64,000 nucleotides of DNA, from positions 1,798,001-1,862,000 of the forward strand of contig NZ_CP181447.1 in assembly GCF_048001765.1 (NCBI RefSeq), written 5' to 3'. This DNA comes from Bombiscardovia asteroides_K (GTDB taxonomy: Bacteria > Actinomycetota > Actinomycetes > Actinomycetales > Bifidobacteriaceae). Within the stretch, counting starts at the first letter, position 1; each line of letters begins with the position of its first letter. The notes beneath the pieces were generated by a model. It saw nothing but the letters and a program-made list of their open reading frames with translations, searched no databases and was not told where the DNA came from. The translations under genes and the position numbers were made by a program. Below are positions 29,937 through 39,362 of this stretch, one piece after another.

Positions 29937-30746
29937 TCACCCGGCTAGGGAGCGCGCTATCCATTCAGCCATGGGCACGTCCGAGGGCAGAGTGATCTTC
30001 ATGTTGGTCACGCTGCCGGCCACGATGGCCACCGGCTCCTCAGGCAGGTAGTCCACCACGACCCGGGTGTCATCAGTGGGATGGAAATCGGGGTCCGCGG
30101 CAGCCAGGTCGTAGGCCTTGCGGAGCGTGCTGAACCGGAAGGCCTGCGGGGTCTGGGCCCGGAACATGTTGTCACGGTCGGGTACCTGGCGCACCACCTT
30201 GCGTTCGCCCAGGTCGCCGCCCATCAGCATGGTGTCGGTCGAGGCCACGGCCACGGTTGCGGCCTTGAAGGTATCCAAGGCATCGATGCAGCCATCGATG
30301 GACTCCTGGCTGACGAAGGGCCGCACCGCATCGTGGATGAGCAGCTTGGCATCCTGGGGGATTTCCGCATCAGCCAAGGTCTGCAGGGCCGCTTCGGTGC
30401 TGTCCTCACGCTCGATGCCGCCCTGGATGACCGTGCGGACCTTGTCATAGGTGTCATCGCTCACAATGGCTTCGACAGCCTCCCGCACCCGATCGTTGAC
30501 CACAACCAGGATGTCGGTGACCCGGGCATTGGACTGGAAGGCGTCAATGGACCAGGTGATGATGGGTTTGCCGCCCACCTGCACCAGCTGCTTGGGGTTG
30601 CTCTCGTCAAATCGAACGCCCAGCCCGGCCGCCAGAATAACCGCCACAACTGGCTGAATCTGCTCCTCCGAGTCCGCGTTATCCTGACTGACATCGGACG
30701 GGGCTGCTGATGCTCTGCTCTCACTCATAGACTCAACGGTACTCAT
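29937..30746 (-). CDS. ispD: 2-C-methyl-D-erythritol 4-phosphate cytidylyltransferase
   Basis: A 269-residue enzyme of the MEP isoprenoid pathway: CTP plus MEP gives CDP-ME. The nucleotide-binding glycine-rich loop is VILAAGLGVRFDESNPKQLVQVGGKPIITWSI. Substrate motifs: GGIEREDSTEAALQTL, LLIHDAVRPFVSQESID, and RQVPDRDNMFRAQTPQAFR. A polar extension of about 30 residues precedes the core. The annotated ATG lacks a clear ribosome site; MSESRAS six codons in is an alternative. Confidence 0.93.
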   Translation of the reverse strand: MSTVESMSESRASAAPSDVSQDNADSEEQIQPVVAVILAAGLGVRFDESNPKQLVQVGGKPIITWSIDAFQSNARVTDILVVVNDRVREAVEAIVSDDTYDKVRTVIQGGIEREDSTEAALQTLADAEIPQDAKLLIHDAVRPFVSQESIDGCIDALDTFKAATVAVASTDTMLMGGDLGERKVVRQVPDRDNMFRAQTPQAFRFSTLRKAYDLAAADPDFHPTDDTRVVVDYLPEEPVAIVAGSVTNMKITLPSDVPMAEWIARSLAG

Positions 30747-30847
30747 ACGAGAACAGAGAAAGGTGCAGACCCGGCGCTATCTGCACCGAACATCTGCACC
30801 CGAGGCCTGCTCCGGCTGCTGGGAACAGGATTAATCAACCTACAGTG

Positions 30848-31828
30848 TCAGTCGTCGGCCAGAATAAGGGCCAGCATGCGCCCCTCCCCCGACTTGCTGG
30901 CCAGTGAGGCCCGGCGGTGGGAGTACCAGAGCGGATTTTCCAGCGTACATAACGGTCGGCGCAGATCTTCAAGACGCTTGGACAGGGAGGGACCCTCACC
31001 GTCCTGGCTGCACAGCTCTTCCAGGTCCGGGTCCTTACGCAGGTAACTGGTTGCGGCACCGACCCTGTGGGCGGAGTCTACAATATTGGTCACTCCTGCC
31101 GCCTTCAGTTCCATCCTGGCTGCGGCGGCGATGTCGATGGCGATTCCGCCGAATCGGCATGGTCCGGATGCGCCTGGGAAACGCTTCTCGAAGCCATCGG
31201 CCAGTTCCGAGCCCACCTGATAGCAATCCGCACAGATCCGAGGCCCCAAGGTTGCCACAATCCTGGACGGGTCGGCGCCCTTGTCGACCATGGCCTGGAC
31301 TGTTGCCGGAATGACTCCGGCAACCAGACCACGACGGCCGCAGTGGGCCGCCCCCATCACGCCGACCTGAGGGTCGGCCAAAAGCACAGGAAGGCAGTCG
31401 GCGGCAAAGATGCCCAGGGCCAGGTCACGACGGGTGGTCACCTGAGCATCGGCCTCGCAGCGTCCCTGGGGTTGCCCCTGGTCGGCATCCCAGACCCGGG
31501 CTGAGTGAACCTGGTCCACCAGAACTATGGGACGGTCCAGCTGGCGGCCCAAGGCCTGACGGTTGGAAGCCACCGCCTGCGGGTCGTCACCGCCCTTGCC
31601 GCCTAGATTCAGCTGGGCATAATCGCCTGATGAAACCCCGCCCAGCCTTGTGGTATAGACCACCTTGATCCCTGGCGCCAGGGCTATGGGAATGGTGACT
31701 GGGATGGGACGGCCCTGATCGTCCAGCGAGGACAGGGGGCTGCTGTCCAGCAGGGTTCGTTCCTGATCCCAGGCTTCGCCCTGAAGGCTCCGGGCGTCCT
31801 GCTCGCTTGGTTGGGGCTTGCGGCTCAT
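30848..31828 (-). CDS. pgeF: Laccase-domain purine nucleoside phosphorylase / PgeF-YfiH family protein
   Basis: A 326-residue cytoplasmic protein of the COG1496 family. Metal-site motifs: VVYTTRLGGVSSGDYAQLNLG, LVDQVHSARVWDAD (His), FAADCLPVLLADP (Cys), and MGAAHCGRRGLVAGV (His). Members were named polyphenol oxidase or laccase but include enzymes that act on purine nucleosides or correct peptidoglycan errors (PgeF). The start overlaps the stop of the upstream aldo/keto reductase gene (ATGA at 31825-31828). Confidence 0.88.
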   Translation of the reverse strand: MSRKPQPSEQDARSLQGEAWDQERTLLDSSPLSSLDDQGRPIPVTIPIALAPGIKVVYTTRLGGVSSGDYAQLNLGGKGGDDPQAVASNRQALGRQLDRPIVLVDQVHSARVWDADQGQPQGRCEADAQVTTRRDLALGIFAADCLPVLLADPQVGVMGAAHCGRRGLVAGVIPATVQAMVDKGADPSRIVATLGPRICADCYQVGSELADGFEKRFPGASGPCRFGGIAIDIAAAARMELKAAGVTNIVDSAHRVGAATSYLRKDPDLEELCSQDGEGPSLSKRLEDLRRPLCTLENPLWYSHRRASLASKSGEGRMLALILADD

Positions 31829-32706
31829 GCAGTCGCCGCCCGGTTCAGACGCTCCATCTCCTCCTCGCTCAGCTCCATATCGGCCGCCTGCAGGGAGTCC
31901 AGAATGGTGGCCGCCCTGTGAGCCCCGGGGACCACAAAGACGTTGCTGTTCTGGGACAGCTCCCAGGCCAGGACCACACGCTGGTAGGAGACGCCGTGCT
32001 CCTGGGCCACCTGCCGGAAGGCATCATAACGGGTTTCGTCCTTGGGTGCTCGGAAGCCTCCCAGGGGACTCCAGCAGACAAAGGCCAGGCCCAGTTCGGC
32101 AGCATGGTCCAACTCCTGGCGGGAGCTGGTGAAGGTGGGCGAGAACTGGTTCTGCACTGCTACGAGGTCGTCGCCCAGAATCTGGCGAGCCAGGTCCATC
32201 CGCTCGATGTCTACGTTGGAGACGCCCAGGGTCCGGGCCACACCTTGCTTGGCCAGCTCAGCCATGGCCTCCAGGGACTCCTGGTAGGGCACCTCCGGGT
32301 CAGGCCGATGCATATAGAGCAGATCGATGGTGTCCACACCCAGGGCCTGGGCAGACTCCTTGGCGTGCCGGATCAGGCTCTCCGGCCGACCGTCCACAGC
32401 CCAGGTGGGCCGCCCGTCGGTAAAGTTGCGGTAGTGTCCCACCTTGGTGGCCACCAGCACATCCTGACGGGGTCCCTGCCAGGAGTCCAAAGCCTGGCGA
32501 ACCAGTCGCTCGTTGGTCTGTTCGGGACCGCCCGATTCGTAGTATGACCAGGCGGTATCCAGATGCCGGCAGCCGGCATCCAGGGCCTGGTGGATGACGT
32601 CGATGGCCGTTGCCTGGTCCGGCTTGCCTTCAATGGACAATCCCATGCAACCCAGTCCGACCGCTGTCGCAGTAAAGGGCCCCAAGGCCCGCATCGACGA
32701 TGTCAT
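31825..32706 (-). CDS. Aldo/keto reductase
   Basis: A 293-residue NADPH-dependent oxidoreductase. Motifs: VGLGCMGLS, HLDTAWSYYESGGPEQTNERLVRQAL (catalytic Asp/Tyr), VATKVGHYRN (Lys), and IDLLYMHRPDPEVPYQESLEAMAEL with the family His. GVSNVDIERMDLA and QNQFSPTF match the AKR cofactor region. The natural substrate is unknown. Translationally coupled to the pgeF-type gene. Confidence 0.92.
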   Translation of the reverse strand: MTSSMRALGPFTATAVGLGCMGLSIEGKPDQATAIDVIHQALDAGCRHLDTAWSYYESGGPEQTNERLVRQALDSWQGPRQDVLVATKVGHYRNFTDGRPTWAVDGRPESLIRHAKESAQALGVDTIDLLYMHRPDPEVPYQESLEAMAELAKQGVARTLGVSNVDIERMDLARQILGDDLVAVQNQFSPTFTSSRQELDHAAELGLAFVCWSPLGGFRAPKDETRYDAFRQVAQEHGVSYQRVVLAWELSQNSNVFVVPGAHRAATILDSLQAADMELSEEEMERLNRAATA

Positions 32707-32730
32707 GCATATACTCCCGTCTTGTAGATT

Positions 32731-32757
32731 GAGGCCGGCTCCGATGCCGCCGGCCTC
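32731..32757 (-). promoter_or_regulatory. Stem-loop between DUF2207 and aldo/keto reductase genes
   Basis: Nine-base arms GAGGCCGGC (32731-32739) and GCCGGCCTC (32749-32757) pair perfectly with a 9-base loop. There is no T run, so it is a weak terminator at best. Confidence 0.45.
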
Positions 32758-32784
32758 CCATTGAGCTTAACCTGCAGTCCAGTC

Positions 32785-35052
32785 TCAGCGGCCGCCGAAG
32801 GAACCGCCGCCAGAACCGCCACCGGAGCCACCGAAGGAATCACCGCCACTGCCAAACCCACCAATACCACTGCCAGAGCCATTGCCGCTGGCTTGGCCGA
32901 TCAGCCCGCCGATCTGTTCGAGTCCCTGGGTCAATTGAGTACCCAGATCAATCACGCCGCCTTGGCCGAGTATCGAATTGGCAGTCAATACTTCCGGGCC
33001 ACTCAGGGAAGAAGCCACTGGAACATTCTGGCTATAGGGCAGGAAGGTCCAGTAGAGCAGACTGCCGCGAGCGTTGTCATTCAGCCAGTCATAGTCGGTC
33101 AGTTCAGGGCTGGACTGGGCCAGCTGACGGACGACCCGGTCACTTATGCCGAAGGCCGCAGCGTAGACCAGGTAACGGTCCCAGAGCACCAGATCCTCCA
33201 CGCCCCGGTGGCTAAAATCGCTGAAGTCCAGCAGGTAGCGTCGGAGCCCTGAGACCTGGCCGGCCATGAGTTGTCCATTCCGGCTGAGCACTTGCGAACT
33301 ACCATAGCGCATGGAGAATGCTGCCACAGCCACCAGAAGCACGGCCAAGGGCGCACGTACCAGCACGGTGCCCGGCAGGAATCCAGCCAGCAGGATGAAA
33401 GCGGCCAGGAGAACGGACAGGACGGCCAAGACCCCCAGACCATGGCGGTAGGCGCGCAGGTCGGCATTGTTGGTCTCATACTTGACGGCCTTGTCGAAAG
33501 CCTCCAGGTAGACCTTGCCATGATTTGCTTCGGTGCTGGCGAAGAGCGCAATCATCTCATATAGGTCGAAGCGTTTATCCTCGGAGCCCATCATGGCGCA
33601 GGCACCTTCCAGCATGGTCAGGCAGGCTTCCTCGCTGAAGGACAGGGCCAGGGAGGCTCGATCCTGACTGCAGACCGGATTGATGACCACTTCCATGGAC
33701 TGCAGTTTGCCTTTGTGGAACAGCGAATGCATCACCTTGGTCACGGCACTTCCGCCTGGATTCGCCCGGTCCTCATACCTGACCGGAATCAGAGCGATGG
33801 CCCGCTTGGAGGCCAGGGAGAGAATGGTGGCCGACAATTGCCTGCCAATAGAGGATTCTCGGCTCAGCATCAGATCGTTGATAACGGCGGCCACGGCCGG
33901 TGACAGATCAGGAGGCTGACGATAGTAGATAATATCGCCTCGGTACTGGGAGTCCCCATAGGTGCGGAAGGCCTGCCAAAGCATGACCGCAATCAGCGCG
34001 ATAGCAGCCACGAGTGCCAAGACGCCCGCCAAGAGTCCGATCCGCGCCCGTCTGGTCTGCTCGGCCTGCCAGCGCTCATACTGCTGACGCTCCTGCTGGA
34101 CGATGCGGTCAAGTGCCGGTTCAGAGTCGGTCCTGACCACCGAAGAAGTCCTCCCCGCATCGAAGAGCACCACCAAATCCAGATGCTGGCCAGGCTCGAT
34201 GTGGTCTGCGGAGAATTGGATACGGTTGTCATCCTCTACCTGGTAGGAGCCCCTGCCAGCGAAGTGCAGCCAGGCCTTGGCATCCTTGTCCTTCTTTGTT
34301 CCTATCTGCTTGGGCAGCTTGACATCGGCACTCATATGCTCAACAGGAATCTGGTTGGTGTCACCCACGGGCTCCCATTGGAATTCGGCCACATCGGGAT
34401 GGGCAGTGGTGACCCCATGGAAGGTCATGTCGATGCGGAAGCGCCGTCCCGAATCCTTGGCAGTCTGCGGAATGTTCCATCCCAGCTCCACCTGGCACTG
34501 GTTTCCTTGGTCGCCGCAGGCGGAACCCTGACCCGCATCGCCCGGATTGTAGGATTCCAGCCCCGAATCCGAGACCGTGCCCATATACCAGGTGCCAGCC
34601 ATGGTCTTGTCCCAATCGGGAACTTGATTGAGGTTATCAGGATCCTTCGGCGGGTCGGTCTGCCTATATGTGGAGCCATTAGTCAGATCAGTCACGCTTA
34701 CGTCGCTTATACCGGTCAGCCGATCAGGCTTGATCTGATAGCGCTGGTAGAGCTCCCGCCAAGGACGTTCGTCGCCGTTGTCATCCTCGCGGGAATTCAT
34801 GGTGACGGTCAGGTTCTGACTGATATGCAAATCGCCATTATCCATGACCTGAACATCGTAATCGACTGAATCGTATACCAGGTCGGGCCGATTCCTATTG
34901 AAGACCAGCAGGGCAGCAACCAAGCACGTCACCAAGCCTGCCACCAGAGCCAGGACCAGGGCTCGGAAGAAACGGGAGGTACTCCAGGAGGGATGGCCAG
35001 AGGAGGGATGTTTCGAGCCCGCCTTCCCGGAGGAGGCCGCTGGGGCGTTCAC
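32785..35052 (-). CDS. DUF2207 membrane protein
   Basis: A 755-residue protein. One N-terminal membrane helix (ALVLALVAGLVTCLVAALLVF) is followed by an extracellular beta-rich DUF2207 domain (YDVQVMDNGDLHISQNLTVTM to about residue 310). A second helix (IGLLAGVLALVAAIALIAVMLW), a cytoplasmic part, two further helices (about 545-585) and a Gly/Ser-rich tail ending GGGSFGGR follow. The GG/S tail and domain order are typical of this family, which commonly pairs with LemA. Its start overlaps the LemA stop by four bases. Function unknown; probably envelope-linked. Confidence 0.85.
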   Translation of the reverse strand: MNAPAASSGKAGSKHPSSGHPSWSTSRFFRALVLALVAGLVTCLVAALLVFNRNRPDLVYDSVDYDVQVMDNGDLHISQNLTVTMNSREDDNGDERPWRELYQRYQIKPDRLTGISDVSVTDLTNGSTYRQTDPPKDPDNLNQVPDWDKTMAGTWYMGTVSDSGLESYNPGDAGQGSACGDQGNQCQVELGWNIPQTAKDSGRRFRIDMTFHGVTTAHPDVAEFQWEPVGDTNQIPVEHMSADVKLPKQIGTKKDKDAKAWLHFAGRGSYQVEDDNRIQFSADHIEPGQHLDLVVLFDAGRTSSVVRTDSEPALDRIVQQERQQYERWQAEQTRRARIGLLAGVLALVAAIALIAVMLWQAFRTYGDSQYRGDIIYYRQPPDLSPAVAAVINDLMLSRESSIGRQLSATILSLASKRAIALIPVRYEDRANPGGSAVTKVMHSLFHKGKLQSMEVVINPVCSQDRASLALSFSEEACLTMLEGACAMMGSEDKRFDLYEMIALFASTEANHGKVYLEAFDKAVKYETNNADLRAYRHGLGVLAVLSVLLAAFILLAGFLPGTVLVRAPLAVLLVAVAAFSMRYGSSQVLSRNGQLMAGQVSGLRRYLLDFSDFSHRGVEDLVLWDRYLVYAAAFGISDRVVRQLAQSSPELTDYDWLNDNARGSLLYWTFLPYSQNVPVASSLSGPEVLTANSILGQGGVIDLGTQLTQGLEQIGGLIGQASGNGSGSGIGGFGSGGDSFGGSGGGSGGGSFGGR

Positions 35053-35633
35053 TGTCCGAAGTCCACAACGGGCGCCTGGCGGCTACCCTCGTCAGCCTGG
35101 AAGTACTGGGCCTGACGGAAGTGGAAAAGTGAGGCGATGATGTTGGAGGGGACCGTCTCGATGCGGGTGTTGAACTTCTGGACCACGTCATTATAGAACT
35201 GCCTGGCGTAGGCAATCTTGTCCTCCAGGTCCTTGAGCTGACGCTGCAGATCCAGGAAGTTCTGGTTGGCCTTGAGCTCAGGGTAGGCCTCCGCCCGAGC
35301 CATCAGGGTGACCAGGGATTGACCCAACCGCTGCTCGGCATCGGCACGGGCCTGCATCTGGTCCCCACCAGCCGTCTGGGCCTGGGCCACATCGGCGCGG
35401 GCCTTGGTCACCTCCTCCAGGACGGTGGACTCGTGTGAGGCGTAGCCCTTGACCGTCTGGACCAGGTTGGGCACCAGGTCGGCACGCTGTTTGAGCTGGA
35501 CGTCAATCTGGGCCCAGCCATTGGCCACGCGGTTGCGCAGATTGACCAAGCCGTTGTAAGCCCCGATGCCCCAGATGACCAGCAGCACGACCAGCAGGAC
35601 AATGACGATAAGCACGATCAGTGATACGGACAT
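35049..35633 (-). CDS. LemA family protein
   Basis: A 194-residue protein from the ATG at 35633 (MSVSLIVLIVIVLLVVLLVIW), which begins directly with the single N-terminal membrane helix; the longer frame upstream would put 31 odd residues before it. The rest is the LemA helical domain: YNGLVNLRNRVANGWAQIDVQLKQRADLVPNLVQTV and AEAYPELKANQNFLDLQRQL. Coupled to the DUF2207 gene, a common pairing; role unknown. Confidence 0.93.
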   Translation of the reverse strand: MSVSLIVLIVIVLLVVLLVIWGIGAYNGLVNLRNRVANGWAQIDVQLKQRADLVPNLVQTVKGYASHESTVLEEVTKARADVAQAQTAGGDQMQARADAEQRLGQSLVTLMARAEAYPELKANQNFLDLQRQLKDLEDKIAYARQFYNDVVQKFNTRIETVPSNIIASLFHFRQAQYFQADEGSRQAPVVDFGQ

Positions 35634-35666
35634 GTTCCCAATTCTCTCACGGAAGGGTCTGCATAC

Positions 35667-35700
35667 AAAACAGGACCCCGCCCATTGGAACGGGGTCCTG
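35667..35700 (-). terminator. Intrinsic terminator of pnp
   Basis: Ten-base arms CAGGACCCCG (35671-35680) and CGGGGTCCTG (35691-35700) pair perfectly. On the minus strand TTTTG follows. It is 43 bases after the pnp stop. Confidence 0.85.
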
Positions 35701-35742
35701 TCGGAAGACACCGAATCAATCAGCATCCGGCATCAGTGGGAA

Positions 35743-38523
35743 TCAGTCCTCACTGTCGAAGGGATCGAAGTCCCTGCGCACGCGGCGACGGGGACGCTCG
35801 GAGCGCTCCTCCCGGTCGGCCCGATACTCGTCATAGTGCTCGTCGGCGGCATAGCGCGGGTTCTCCCTGCGGCCACGATAGCCGCCACGCCCGGAAGAGC
35901 GACGCTCATGACGACCGCCACGATCACCGCGGTCATCACGGTCGGCACGGCCGCTACGACCACGGCGCTCGCCACGGCCACGGCCGCCACGGTCCTCGTC
36001 CTCGTCGCGGGAGGCCCGACGACGATCGCGACGGGAGCCACGGTCCTCGTCCTCGAACCAGTCTCCGCCATCCTCATAGTCGCGATCGCGGCTCTGACGA
36101 CGGTGCCGGGGACGGTCCTCCTGGTCCTCGTCGTCATAGTAGCGGTCATCACGCTCTGAGCGGGAGCGGCGTGGGGCCTCATACCGATCCTCACGCTCTG
36201 AGGAACGGCTGCGGCGATCACGACGATCACGGTCGCCACGGCCGCCGCGCTCACGGCGATCTCCGCCACGGTCACGACGGTCTGTGCGACCGCCGCGATC
36301 ACGGCCTCCTGCGGACTCCTGGTCCTCGAAGCCAGGGATGGCCAGGGAGATCTTGCCACGGTCGTCCACGCCCTGGACGATGACCTCGACGGTGTCGCCC
36401 TCCTTGAGGACGTCCTCTACGGAGTCGATGCGCTCGCCGTTGGCCAGGTTGCGGATCTGCGAGATGTGCAGAAGTCCATCGGTGCCAGGGGTCAGGTTGA
36501 CGAAGGCGCCGAAGCTGGTGATCTTGACCACCTTGCCGTTGAAGGTCTCTCCCGCCTCGGGCACGTGCGGGTTGGCGATCTGGTCGATGACCTCCTTGGC
36601 CTTGGCCGCTGCCTCGCCGCCCTCAGAGGCGATGTAGACCGTGCCGTCATCCTCAATGGAGACGTCGGCACCGGTGTCCTCCTGGATCTGGTTGATCATC
36701 TTGCCCTTGGGTCCGATAACCTCACCGATCTTGTCGACAGGAACCTGGGTGGTGATGATGCGCGGCGCATAGGGGCTCATCTCAGCAGGCCCATCGATGC
36801 ACTCATTGATCACGTCCAGGATGGTGGCCCGGGCTTCCTTGGCCTGCTGCAGGGCGGCGGCCAGGATGTCGGCGGGAATGCCGTCCAGCTTGGTGTCCAG
36901 CTGCAGGGAGGTGATGAACTCGGAGGTGCCGGCCACCTTGAAGTCCATGTCGCCGAAGGCATCCTCGGCACCCAGAATGTCGGTCAGGGTCTTGTAGGTG
37001 GGCCGACCGTCGACCTCGCCTGTGACCAGACCCATGGCGATGCCCGCCACAGGGGCCTTCAGAGGCACGCCGGCAGCCAGCAGGGACAGGGTGGAAGCGC
37101 AGACGGAGCCCATGGAGGTGGACCCGTTGGAGCCGATGGCCTCAGAGACCTGACGAATGGCGTAGGGGAACTCCTCGCGGCTGGGCAGAACCGGGATCAG
37201 CGCGCGCTCGGCCAGGTTGCCATGGCCCACCTCGCGGCGCTTGGGCGAACCCACGCGGCCGGTCTCGCCGGTCGAATAGGGCGGCATCTCGTAGTTGTGC
37301 ATGTAGCGCTTGGTGGTGGGGCCGGACAGGGCGTCGATGGTCTGCTCCATCTTCAGCATGTTCAGGGTGGTGATGCCCAGCACCTGGGTCTCACCGCGCT
37401 GGAAGAGGGCGGAGCCATGCACGCGGGGGACCACGTCCACCTCGGCGGACAGGGTGCGGATGTCGCGCAGGCCACGGCCGTCAATGCGGTAGTCCTGGGT
37501 CAGGATGCGGCGACGGACGATCTGGCGCTGGAGCTCCTTGAAGGCGTTGCCCAGTTCCTTGTCCTTCTCGGCCTCGTCCATGTCGGTGAACTCGTCGGCC
37601 AGAGCCTCGCGGACCTTCTCCTTGATCTCGTGGATGCGCTCCTGGCGGGGCAGCTTCTCCGCGATGGACAGGGCCTGGTCCAGGTCGGCGTGTGCCACTT
37701 GGTCGATGCGAGCATAGAGCTCGTCGGTGTACTCGGGGAAGAGCTGGAAGTCCTTGGTGGGCTTGGCGGCCTTGGCCTTGAGCTCGCTCTGGGCCTCGCA
37801 AAGAACCTTGATGAAGGGCTTGGCAGCCTCGAGACCCTGGGCGACCACCTCTTCGTCGGGCTTGATCTGGCCCTCGTCATAAATCAGGCTCCAGGCGTTC
37901 TTGCCGGCGCCTGCCTCGATCATGGCGATGGCGACATCCCCGCCCTCGACCACACGACCGGCCACGACCAGCTCGAAGACGGCGCGCTCGCGCTCGCTCC
38001 AGCGGGGGAAGGCCACCCACTGGCCATCAATCAGGGCCAGGCGCAGACCCGAGACCGGACCCTCGAAGGGCAGACCCGCGATCAGGGTGGAGGCGGAGGC
38101 CGCGTTCAAGGCCAGCACGTCGTAGGCATCCTCGGGGTTAACAGCCAGGATGGTCTCCACAACCTGGACCTCGTTGCGCAGGGTGTGCGGGAAGAGGGGG
38201 CGCAGAGGGCGGTCAATCAACCGGCAGGCCAGGATGGCCTCGTTGGAGGGCCGACCCTCGCGGCGGAAGAAGGAGCCGGGGATCTTGCCCGCGGCGTACA
38301 TCTTCTCTTCCACATCAACGGTCAGCGGGAAGAAGTCGTAGTTCTCCTTGGGGCTGGATCCGGCGGTGGTGGTGGACAGCACCATGGAATCGTCATCAAG
38401 ATAGGCGGCTACTGCCCCATCCGCCTGCTGGGCGAGACGACCCGTCTCGAAGCGCACCGTGCGCTTGCCATATGATCCGTTATCGATCGTGGCTTCTACA
38501 GCCGTGATTTCGGGACCCTCCAT
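35743..38523 (-). CDS. pnp: Polynucleotide phosphorylase with long Arg/Asp/Glu-rich tail
   Basis: A 926-residue 3'-5' exoribonuclease that degrades RNA using phosphate. The ATG at 38523 follows AAAGGAGGAA; the 49 extra upstream codons are not conserved-looking. Two RNase PH domains are visible (GRLAQQADGAVAAYL and RTLSAEVDVVPRVHGSALFQRGETQVLG, GSNGSTSMGSVCASTLSLLAAGV). A KH domain (VIGPKGKMINQIQEDTGADVSIED) and an S1 domain (GKVVKITSFGAFVNLTPGTDGLLHISQI) follow. After about residue 740, roughly 185 residues are almost only Arg, Asp, Glu, Gly and Ser, a disordered RNA- or protein-binding tail longer than in most bacteria. Downstream of rpsO, the usual order. Confidence 0.96.
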   Translation of the reverse strand: MEGPEITAVEATIDNGSYGKRTVRFETGRLAQQADGAVAAYLDDDSMVLSTTTAGSSPKENYDFFPLTVDVEEKMYAAGKIPGSFFRREGRPSNEAILACRLIDRPLRPLFPHTLRNEVQVVETILAVNPEDAYDVLALNAASASTLIAGLPFEGPVSGLRLALIDGQWVAFPRWSERERAVFELVVAGRVVEGGDVAIAMIEAGAGKNAWSLIYDEGQIKPDEEVVAQGLEAAKPFIKVLCEAQSELKAKAAKPTKDFQLFPEYTDELYARIDQVAHADLDQALSIAEKLPRQERIHEIKEKVREALADEFTDMDEAEKDKELGNAFKELQRQIVRRRILTQDYRIDGRGLRDIRTLSAEVDVVPRVHGSALFQRGETQVLGITTLNMLKMEQTIDALSGPTTKRYMHNYEMPPYSTGETGRVGSPKRREVGHGNLAERALIPVLPSREEFPYAIRQVSEAIGSNGSTSMGSVCASTLSLLAAGVPLKAPVAGIAMGLVTGEVDGRPTYKTLTDILGAEDAFGDMDFKVAGTSEFITSLQLDTKLDGIPADILAAALQQAKEARATILDVINECIDGPAEMSPYAPRIITTQVPVDKIGEVIGPKGKMINQIQEDTGADVSIEDDGTVYIASEGGEAAAKAKEVIDQIANPHVPEAGETFNGKVVKITSFGAFVNLTPGTDGLLHISQIRNLANGERIDSVEDVLKEGDTVEVIVQGVDDRGKISLAIPGFEDQESAGGRDRGGRTDRRDRGGDRRERGGRGDRDRRDRRSRSSEREDRYEAPRRSRSERDDRYYDDEDQEDRPRHRRQSRDRDYEDGGDWFEDEDRGSRRDRRRASRDEDEDRGGRGRGERRGRSGRADRDDRGDRGGRHERRSSGRGGYRGRRENPRYAADEHYDEYRADREERSERPRRRVRRDFDPFDSED

Positions 38524-38732
38524 AGGGTTCCTCCTTTTGTTTACTTCTTGTTTACTACCTGATGTCAGGATGCTCGGCATCAATTGACTGCCGGAGATCC
38601 TTGTACTTCGGTCTGGTCCTGCCGAACCCCATGTCCGGCTATCTTCATTCCTTGCGGACCAACCTTGCATTTGAGTTCAGCACCATCTTCTACAACCCCA
38701 TCCCGGGGTTAACGGTGCCTGGTTCAGTCATG

Positions 38733-38761
38733 CAAAAGCGCCCGAGCGCTAGGCCCGGGCG
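38733..38761 (-). terminator. Intrinsic terminator of rpsO
   Basis: On the minus strand CGCCCGGGC and GCTCGGGCG (38739-38761) form a 9-base stem with one wobble pair and a 5-base loop, followed by CTTTTGC. It begins 13 bases after the rpsO stop and separates it from pnp. Confidence 0.75.
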
Positions 38762-38773
38762 AAAGCATGCATA

Positions 38774-39043
38774 TTAGTGGCGCAGTCCAAGACGCTCCAC
38801 CAGGGAACGGTAGCGGTTGATGTCCACCTTCTTGAGGTAATCCAGCAACCGGCGACGATGGCCGACCATGAGCAGCAGGCCGCGACGCGAATGATGGTCG
38901 TGCTGATGCTGCTTGAGGTGCTCGGTCAGGTCGGAGATGCGCTTGCTCAGCAGAGCCACCTGGACCTCGGGGGAACCGGTGTCACCCTCGTGGGTCGCGT
39001 ATTCCTTGACGATTGCCTGCTTCTGCTCACTCGTAAGAGCCAC
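38774..39043 (-). CDS. rpsO: 30S ribosomal protein S15
   Basis: An 89-residue protein that binds the central domain of 16S rRNA early in 30S assembly. Signature: ATHEGDTGSPEVQVALLSKRISDLTEHLKQHQHDHHSRRGLLLMVGHRRRLLDYL, ending YRSLVERLGLRH. Length is exact for the family. Followed by a terminator and pnp. Confidence 0.98.
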   Translation of the reverse strand: MALTSEQKQAIVKEYATHEGDTGSPEVQVALLSKRISDLTEHLKQHQHDHHSRRGLLLMVGHRRRLLDYLKKVDINRYRSLVERLGLRH

Positions 39044-39362
39044 GGCTCCTCCTCTTGCATTCTTCCGTTACGCGGTGCACCAGCCCTATGCTGAAGCGCT
39101 CTCGATCCGCGGGCGAAACACGCCAAAAGTCCATTATACACATTTTGCGGACCAAACAAACAGTGACGGAATCAGCAAAATGAAGGAGAGCATAACGAAA
39201 ATTGGATTAGTACCAATGAGGAATCAGCCATCTCACTCCGATGTAGCGAAGATATCGCACTGTGTTGCACGAACCGACCGTGATTTACCGTGTAGTCCTA
39301 CCATAGGTTGTTAGAGAAGTTGAGGGAATGTAACTTCATTCATCCACCAAAGAGGGCACCTA
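39044..39362. other. Intergenic region upstream of rpsO
   Basis: About 320 bases, AT-richer than the flanks. It must hold the rpsO promoter. No confident gene, RNA or repeat was seen. Confidence 0.4.

Noticed and set aside
35566..36159. Plus-strand frame rich in Thr, Ala and Val
   Set aside because: Antisense to the PNPase charged tail.
36466..38475. A 669-residue open frame on the plus strand
   Set aside because: It is exactly antisense to pnp and reflects GC-rich codon bias; no ribosome site or family likeness.
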